The position numbers and the translations under genes are program-made. The notes under the pieces were generated by a model. It was not told where the DNA came from, made no database searches, and saw nothing but the letters and a program-made list of their open reading frames with translations. Below are positions 58,170 to 64,000 of a DNA stretch of 64,000 nucleotides, in pieces; within the stretch, counting starts at the first letter, position 1; the number at the start of each line of letters is the position of its first letter. Source of the DNA: Piper betle (lineage: Eukaryota; Streptophyta; Magnoliopsida; Piperales; Piperaceae). The stretch lies in contig JAURVB010013890.1 in assembly GCA_033002965.1 (NCBI GenBank), positions 1-64,000 on the forward strand, read 5' to 3'.

Positions 58170-58770
58170 ATCTCATCAAGAACTCTCATCAGGGTACATA
58201 CGGGAGCCGTCGCCCTCGGGTCGACAGCGTCCCCCTATCTTTCACATTCTCATGCCTCGGCCAATTTGTCATACCTTGCTTCTCGCGTCGAAATCTCATA
58301 TCCATTTCCGCCCTCTGTCACCTTCCATATCTACTGATATGCGCACTTGAGGCACAAAGAGCCGAGTACTCTCAGGCGAGTCGCCTGTCAAGTATGCCTA
58401 TTGCAATACCACCAAATGTCTTAGACATGCGCTGTCAATGCAGTACCCGTGAACCTCCGACACTTCTCCAAGGTGCTTGATGGAACTTCAATAGGTTAGT
58501 AGAGCTATGTACACAGTGATCACCTCGGGAATGCAAACGGAGCCGCAGCAGAGCCCATTCTATCGACGCATCACGTGGCACTGTCTCGATCCTGCTAGTC
58601 CCATTCTGTTGTGATGTCCTGGCCACTGTTCCCTCATTCTAGTCTCTCACAAAAACACGTAAAACTATACATATATAATAGGTCTGGGTTGGGATTTATT
58701 CACAATAGGCACTTCGAAGCGCAAACCGTGAGCTGGATCTCAAGTTCGAAATCAAACTGCTAGGGATCTC
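58170..58770 (-). mobile_element. internal LTR fragment of the same large family
   Basis: From CTCATCAAGAACTCTCATCA to GAGCTGGATCTCAAGTTCGA it parallels about 10895-11400 of the first solo LTR, with many small differences. It lacks both LTR ends and is joined directly to the end of the 55186-58161 LTR. After it the copia integrase sequence resumes. It is a truncated remnant of an earlier or recombined insertion. Confidence 0.75.
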
Positions 58771-58935
58771 CATAGTCTTGTCCCAAACATCATGGGCTGG
58801 TCCACTAAAATCATCAATGAAGGTAACAATATATAGATTACCTCCAAAAGATATATCATGGGCTAGCCCCCAAACATCTGTATGAACCAACTCCAACCTT
58901 TTGGATTTCATCTCTCGCCCATCCTTTGTAAAGCT
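58771..58935 (-). pseudogene. copia integrase N-terminal remnant
   Basis: Encodes RLELVHTDVWGLAHDISFGG and YIVTFIDDFS, the start of the integrase core with its first catalytic Asp (HTDVWG). It is cut by the LTR insertion. Confidence 0.85.
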
Positions 58936-59180
58936 GACCCGTTTCTATTTACCTAAAATACAATCTTCACAAAAACCAAAGTTAGAATCAATTATACATG
59001 TCGAAACCTTCTTTGAATGTAAGATCCTCATCCCACTCTCGCTCAAGTGACCAAGCCTTCTATGCCATAACGTTGTTATGTCATTCTTCTCACCGGCCAA
59101 AGAAACAAACGTATCTACCTTGGTAAACAATGGGTAAAGTGTGCCCACCGCCTTCCCCTTGATCACTACCAATGCTCCTT
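58936..59180 (-). pseudogene. copia GAG-pre-integrase remnant
   Basis: Encodes ITTLWHRRLGHLSESGMRIL and FCEDCILGK, the HHCC zinc-binding region that precedes integrase (H-x-H, C-x2-C). Confidence 0.85.
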
Positions 59181-59190
59181 TGCTGATTTT

Positions 59191-59760
59191 CTACTGATTA
59201 TTTTCGAATATGATCTTATAGCCCTCTTGGTCCAGCTTGTTAACATATATAAGATTCTTCTTCAATTCAGGTATATACCTGACCTCCTTGAGAATAAGTT
59301 TACCTTCATCAAGCATCTTCAAATGAATTACTCCCTTACCTTCAATTTTGCACTTCTGACCATTGCCAATTGTTACATATCCAAATCCACTGTTGACAAA
59401 ATCACAAAACCATTCTTTATGAGAAGTACAATGAAATGAAGCACCTAAATCAATATACCATGTATCTATGTTGTAATCATCATGAGCAGATAAACAAAAA
59501 TTTTCTTCATGACAATCCACAACATTAGTTACATTTTTGACTCGCTCGGGGCAATCCTTCTTTACATGTCCTTCCTTATCACAAATCCAACAAGTAGGCT
59601 TACCCTTGAATTTTTCTTTAGATTTAGAGCGCCCTCGGTTCTTAGGACCTCTACTTTGACCTCTCCCTCTTTCTTTGCCCTTGCTTTTGTCCATCGACAA
59701 AGCTGTGCCCAAGATGGACGGTGTGCTATCTACCATGCTCCTCTTCATCATCTCCTGATT
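59191..59760 (-). pseudogene. copia gag zinc knuckle and protease
   Basis: A 186-codon frame with a lysine/arginine-rich stretch, zinc knuckle CWICDKEGHVKKDC (CX2CX4HX4C) and protease WYIDLGASFHCTSH. The canonical protease motif is D-S/T-G-A; here Ser is replaced by Leu (DLGA), which should abolish activity. It ends VNKLDQEGYKIIFENNQ with a stop where copia polyproteins continue. Confidence 0.88.
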
Positions 59761-60310
59761 GAAGATTGTACCTAGTACTTCATCAAACTTTAGTTATTCT
59801 TTTGATGCATTACTTATAGATGTAATGACTGTATCCCAGCTTTCCAGCATATAACACATGAACATTAAAGATTTAATATCTTCACAAAAGGTCATCTCTA
59901 CAAATTCAAGTTGTGCCCAAATTTTATTGAAATCATTCAAATGATTAGCAATAGATTTTACCTTCGGGCATCTTTAAATAGACAAGTTTCTTCAACAAAA
60001 ATAACCAATTAGAAGCTGATGACTTCTCATAAACACCAGCTAATGCCTCTGTCAACCCTTTGACGGTTGTTTGTTTGGAGACATTAAATGCCACCGACTG
60101 TGTTAAACACAATCGGACGATGGCTAAGACTCGCCTATCCAACAAGGCCCACTCCTCGGCTGACATCACTTTTGGCTTGGTACCTATAAGCGGTTGATGT
60201 AGTTGCTTCTCGTATAGATGATCCTCAATCTGCATCTTCCACCATTGATAATTTGTTCCATCAAATTTCTCAATCTTCCTAGTCTTGGAAGTGTCCGCCA
60301 TGACTCCCAC
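59761..60310 (-). pseudogene. copia gag N-terminal part
   Basis: Starts MGVMADTSKTRKIEKFDGTN YQWWKMQIEDHL, the usual copia gag opening (FDGxNYxxWK), followed by LDRRVLAIVRLCLTQSVAFN. The frame fails after about 120 codons, near 59945, and the segment to 59761 is damaged. Confidence 0.85.
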
Positions 60311-60363
60311 TCAAATCAAGATCCGATTGAATGAGATACAAATTTCCCACAGACGACACCAAT

Positions 60364-60893
60364 TGTTAGAAAAATCCCCAAAAGTTAAATTCAACAACAA
60401 CGAATACAAGATATGGAAAAATAATGCCTAAGAAATAAGATAAAATAAAACCAACAGAAACAGAGATTTAATGTGGAAAACTTTCCTTATCGAGAGTCAA
60501 AAACCATAGGACAACAACGAATAATTTACTACTTCAACCAAAGATTATAGTCATTAAACATATAAAGATACAAGAAGATTACTCGCCTAACCTATACTAT
60601 TGAGATTACAAAATTTCTCTCTTAATACTCTATATAAGATTAAATTAGTGAATAATATTGATCATTCTTCTTATCTCTATATTCTCTCTTTATCTACTTA
60701 CATCCTGTCTTGTTTCTTGTGTTTGTCTTGTTTTAGAACGAGGCAAATGATGTCATATTTATAGAGAAGTTTTGAGACCTTTCATCTTCTATGGAATAAC
60801 AAACAGTCACTTCTGTTGGTATTCTAAAATTCTTTTAATATTTTGAGTGTGACAATGAGCTACATATCATTAATATAATTACAAATATTAGTA
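60364..60893 (-). repeat. 5' LTR of the copia element
   Basis: 530 bp, matching 52656-53204. On the minus strand it ends TTTTTCTAACA, followed by ATTGGTGTCGTCTGTGGG, the primer-binding region. Confidence 0.85.
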
Positions 60894-62370
60894 ATTTGAA
60901 GTGAAGTGCACTCAAAATTCTTTTGGTCAGGCTACTTTTATTTAGCAGTGGTGTATGGTTCTAGAGTCTATACCATGTGTTATGAGGTCAAGTTATGTTA
61001 TTCTTGGATTAAATTGGCATGTGAAAAAAAAATGGAATGGCTGGAAGTGAATGTACTCTTCTCAATCCCTTCTGGAGATTTCAGAAATGGGAGAACGCTG
61101 TCTGAAGGTTTTCTGCTAGTAATGTGTTGCAAACAATCAACCTAGGTTAAATTTAGATGATGATTAAAGCAAATTAAAAGGTTAATCTCTAAAGATCATA
61201 GGGGTCTCATTTTAGAGGTCAAACTCAATTCAATTTTTGGTTAACCGAGAAGGTGATGCAGCTTATGTATTACAAGATTTTGGTTTCGGTTCTTTTTCAA
61301 GCTCAGAGGGAGCATTTCAATCCTGTTACATGAGGAGTAAATTTTATGCAAGCCTGCCACACAAGTGAATGGAAAAAATAAAATGTTACTAAATATGAGA
61401 CACCAGAAAGCACCACAGGGAAGTTCTTTCGTTTAACATAACATGGTAAACAAAGGGGTCGGAGGTGTTCATTTTTAATCAAATATACAGAAGTTAATGG
61501 GCAAGGATTCATTGTATAAAATTGTATAATAGGAGAAATCTGTCTTTCTTTTTTCAAAAAAAAACAATGAATGTGGAGAGACTTCAAACACACACAGCCT
61601 TTTCTAGTTGCGTTGATAATGTTGATTGTTGAAACGAAAATATTCAGCAGAAAGGTCTTACGGTTTAAATTAACGATCATATCCAATAAACAATGTAGGA
61701 ATGCGCACATTTTAAAGCAGTGTGAGTTGTAGTTCTAGACCTAAGCTTAATGGATTAAAAAAATAACTTGAAAAAGGAAAAAATATCTTTATCAATGTTG
61801 TTGGGAGGCAATGTTCTTATAAAATACGAGATTGCTATAACCCTAACGGAATAATTATCATCCCCTCTGTCTGGTATTTTATCTCTTAAGCAATGGGCAG
61901 CCACAAGACTAATCTTAATAAATAAATCAAATGGCGACCAGAGGGAGACAGGTTGCGCGTTGTGCTGTTGTTACTTGAAGCTATGGACGCCCAGTTGCCC
62001 ACAATGTGACCAAGGACAATGTGGGCCGAGCTTAGTTTCTGAATCTCTCTCGCCACCCAACATGCATGAGTTACGAAGCATAGTTTATCGAACTGTTGCA
62101 CCAAACCCATGCACCCGTCGCCATGCAGGACCAATTCAACCTATGTAACCGTGAAACCTTAGCCACCTAGCACGATTTTGGGTTGCACCATCGGCTAGAC
62201 CCACATCGCACAACCATGGTCCCTTCTCGGCCACTCAGATCATGCTGCATTACAGCTAAGAAGAAAGAGTTCACGCAGTTCCGAGAGTTCACCGGTGGAA
62301 ACATGTCGAATTGGGTTAGTGAATCAGTGATTGCATGCTCTGAATCAAAGGGATTATAATATTTTGAAAA
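60894..62370. other. unassigned intergenic sequence
   Basis: No gene is supported. A hairpin-like word pair, GCCCACAATGT and ACAATGTGGGC, lies at about 61996-62025 in a patch containing TGGGCC. Open frames are short. Confidence 0.45.
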
Positions 62371-64000
62371 CTCTATATAAACACACACCGACGTCTAAGA
62401 GGGGGAAAATTTTTTTCTGAAGGAGGCCAATTGTTGTGGAGAAGAAGTGCAGCTTTGGAGATTGGAGAACCTCTCTTTGCCTTATTGGAATTCCATCACC
62501 TCACCGCCTGGCCGGAGCATGGTGTTGCAGCTGCTGTTCGGAGCACTTGTCGTCAAGACGTGAAGCTCCGCCCGCCACCTTACTGAGGAGCCACTTGAGA
62601 AGGAGACTCCTCCACGCCGCCGTGAAGTTGCCGAAGAAGGAGTTACTGCTCGTCAAAGCCTTGCCGCCACAATATTGCTCTCCCCATCCTTGCCGCTGTT
62701 TGGAGTGACCGAAGACTTGCGCGTTGTCGTGAAGCTTCCAAGGAAAGATATTCTTGCCGGAGGTCTGCCTGCTCATGTCAAGGAAGTGGCCGGAGTTTGG
62801 TAGTTGAGAAGTTTGAAGTTTGGAGTTACTGCTTCGCCGACGTGCTGCCGTGGAGGTTTGAAGCTAAGGAGGCACTGTCGCCACCTTCAAGCATTGCCTC
62901 GACCTGCTGCCTGGCAAGGAGATGTCAGCCCCTTGAAACTTGTTGCTTACGGGATTCACCACCTGAGGTCAGTGTTGCCGCTTTGCCGAGAAGAGGAGCC
63001 TTCGCTGGCGCCGGAGGTCGTTGCTACCCCCATCCTTGTTGCTGTCCTGGAGTTCCCCGAGTTTCGGTGCTCCCTGTCATACCGGTCACCAAAGTGTATT
63101 GGAGTAGGAGTTCTCAAAGCAAGGAGTCCCTGGTGTGCTGCCTTGGAGATTATCAAGGCATTCAGAGTTTCACATCATTGCTGTCGTCATGCCTTTGTTG
63201 GGGCAAACTTCTCCTTGCTTCTGTGCACCGCCAAAACTTGAGTTTTGCTGACGAGAACATGTGCTAGCAGGAAGGCTTGCTGAAAGTAATCCACCACAAA
63301 GCTTCACCGAATTTATTGCTGCTGGAAACCACGGATGTACCGGGCTCGACCTGCCCGTGAACAATAGTTGCTGCTGAATTGTCTCCTTTGGTCATTGCAA
63401 CTTTGCCGTGTGGAACCAAATCGTGCTAATTAGGTGGGAGAAGAAAGCTTACCACCGTGATCTAGGAAAGGATACTGCTCGCTGCTTTACCATGCCGCCT
63501 TGTAAAGGTTGAAAGGAGCCCTCCTAGTCACTGCCTTGCCGAGGTGTTGTTGCTTTGTCGCGAGAAGGAACCTTGTCAAGGACTCAACATCGTACAGGCC
63601 AGGACTTTGCCCCGCCGACGTGTTGTTGCAGAAGTTTGAAGCCAAGTCCAGATGCCCACCAGCTATTGTACCACACCACCAAAGAAAGCTTTTGTCGCGA
63701 AGATCTTCACCTCGCAACCTTAAAGCTGCTAGGAATCGCGTTGAGAAGTTTTGTCGCTATCCCGAAGTGTGCTGCGAGGTCGCTGGTACGCTGGAGCCGA
63801 CTTGCACATGGAAGGAAAATCACCGTCAAGGGAGGAGCATTACACCGCCATCGCCATTGCTGCAGAAGCGAGTAGTTGCCAAGGAGATAAGACTTCCCAG
63901 TTTGCTGTCCTGTTGCCATTGCTGTGAAGAGTTGTCGTTTGCCGACGGGCTGTTGCAACGGTGAGGAAGGCCAAATGCTGCTTTGCCGATCAAGGAGAGT
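62371..64000 (+). other. TATA-led GCCG/GAAG-rich region running off the window
   Basis: A TATATAAACAC core-promoter-like site at 62375 is followed by 1.6 kb with many TTGCCG and GAAG words on the plus strand. Similar blocks recur, such as GCCGACGTGCTGCCGTGGAGGTTTGAAG (quoted in part: GCCGACGTGCTGCCG, 62838) and GCCGACGTGTTGTTGCAGAAG (in part: GCCGACGTGTTGTTG, 63616). Frames are open up to about 156 codons in several phases, but no protein family is recognised and none is continuous. It is most like the R/U5 part of a long LTR or a repetitive leader whose remainder lies outside the window. Confidence 0.4.

Larger units (their letters stand above)
52656..60893 (-). mobile_element. degenerate copia LTR retrotransposon with nested LTR insertion
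   Basis: On the minus strand the order is 5' LTR (60893-60364), gag, protease, pre-integrase, integrase start, a ~3.6-kb insertion (58770-55186), reverse transcriptase, RNase H remnants, purine tract, and 3' LTR (53204-52656). Gag-protease-integrase-RT order defines copia. A TTGGTGTCGTCTGTGGGA-type primer site follows the 5' LTR, and GTGGGAGATT precedes the 3' LTR. All frames are broken. Target duplication is not evident (GTTTT versus ATTTG). Confidence 0.88.

Overview
The window looks like plant nuclear DNA, most likely from a monocot. The supporting signs are intron-containing genes with strongly GC-rich first exons in an AT-rich background, plant-specific families (GT14 glycosyltransferase, HD-ZIP IV, type III polyketide synthase, MUR3-like GT47), and abundant, nested LTR retrotransposons. 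The species cannot be named from the sequence. No bacterial operon, CRISPR array, rRNA or tRNA gene was seen.

Only two protein genes look substantially complete. A Golgi GT14 beta-glucuronosyltransferase-like gene (+, 23.0-25.6 kb, four exons) has one apparent frameshift between its membrane anchor and catalytic domain. An ankyrin/GPCR-chaperone (ANKRD13-type) gene (-, 30.1-26.5 kb, two coding exons, 648 aa) reads through cleanly.

All other gene sequence is broken. At 6.6-14.5 kb, three fragments lie on the minus strand in the same orientation: a patatin-like phospholipase, an ANL2/ROC-type HD-ZIP IV transcription factor and a chalcone-synthase-like enzyme. The HD-ZIP IV fragment is split by two unrelated solo LTRs (7938-10001, TSD GTTAC; 10160-13102). 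At 48.4-51.9 kb, a FLIP/MEICA1-like 3' part (-), one alcohol-dehydrogenase-like exon (-) and a MUR3-like galactosyltransferase 3' part (+) are all frameshifted.

The remainder is largely retrotransposon. One Tekay/Del-like family with ~3-kb LTRs (ends TGTAAAACCC...GGGTGTTACA) is present as solo LTRs at 10160-13102, 16499-21881 (itself split by a 2.2-kb insert) and 55186-58161. It also occurs as a fragment at 58170-58770 and as one complete pol-less element (34543-43548). That complete element sits inside the gag zinc knuckle of a second LTR element (31779-45811). A copia element (minus strand, 52656-60893) carries the 55-58.8 kb LTR insertion in its integrase region. Stretches at 1-6.6, 14.6-16.5, 21.9-22.9, 45.8-48.4 and 60.9-64.0 kb are mostly AT-rich or unassigned.

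I found no convincing new biological system. The most informative items are the dated nesting of elements in former genes, the same-orientation gene-fragment block, a conserved GC-rich module inside the large LTRs, and the pol-less element with a 19-bp minisatellite.
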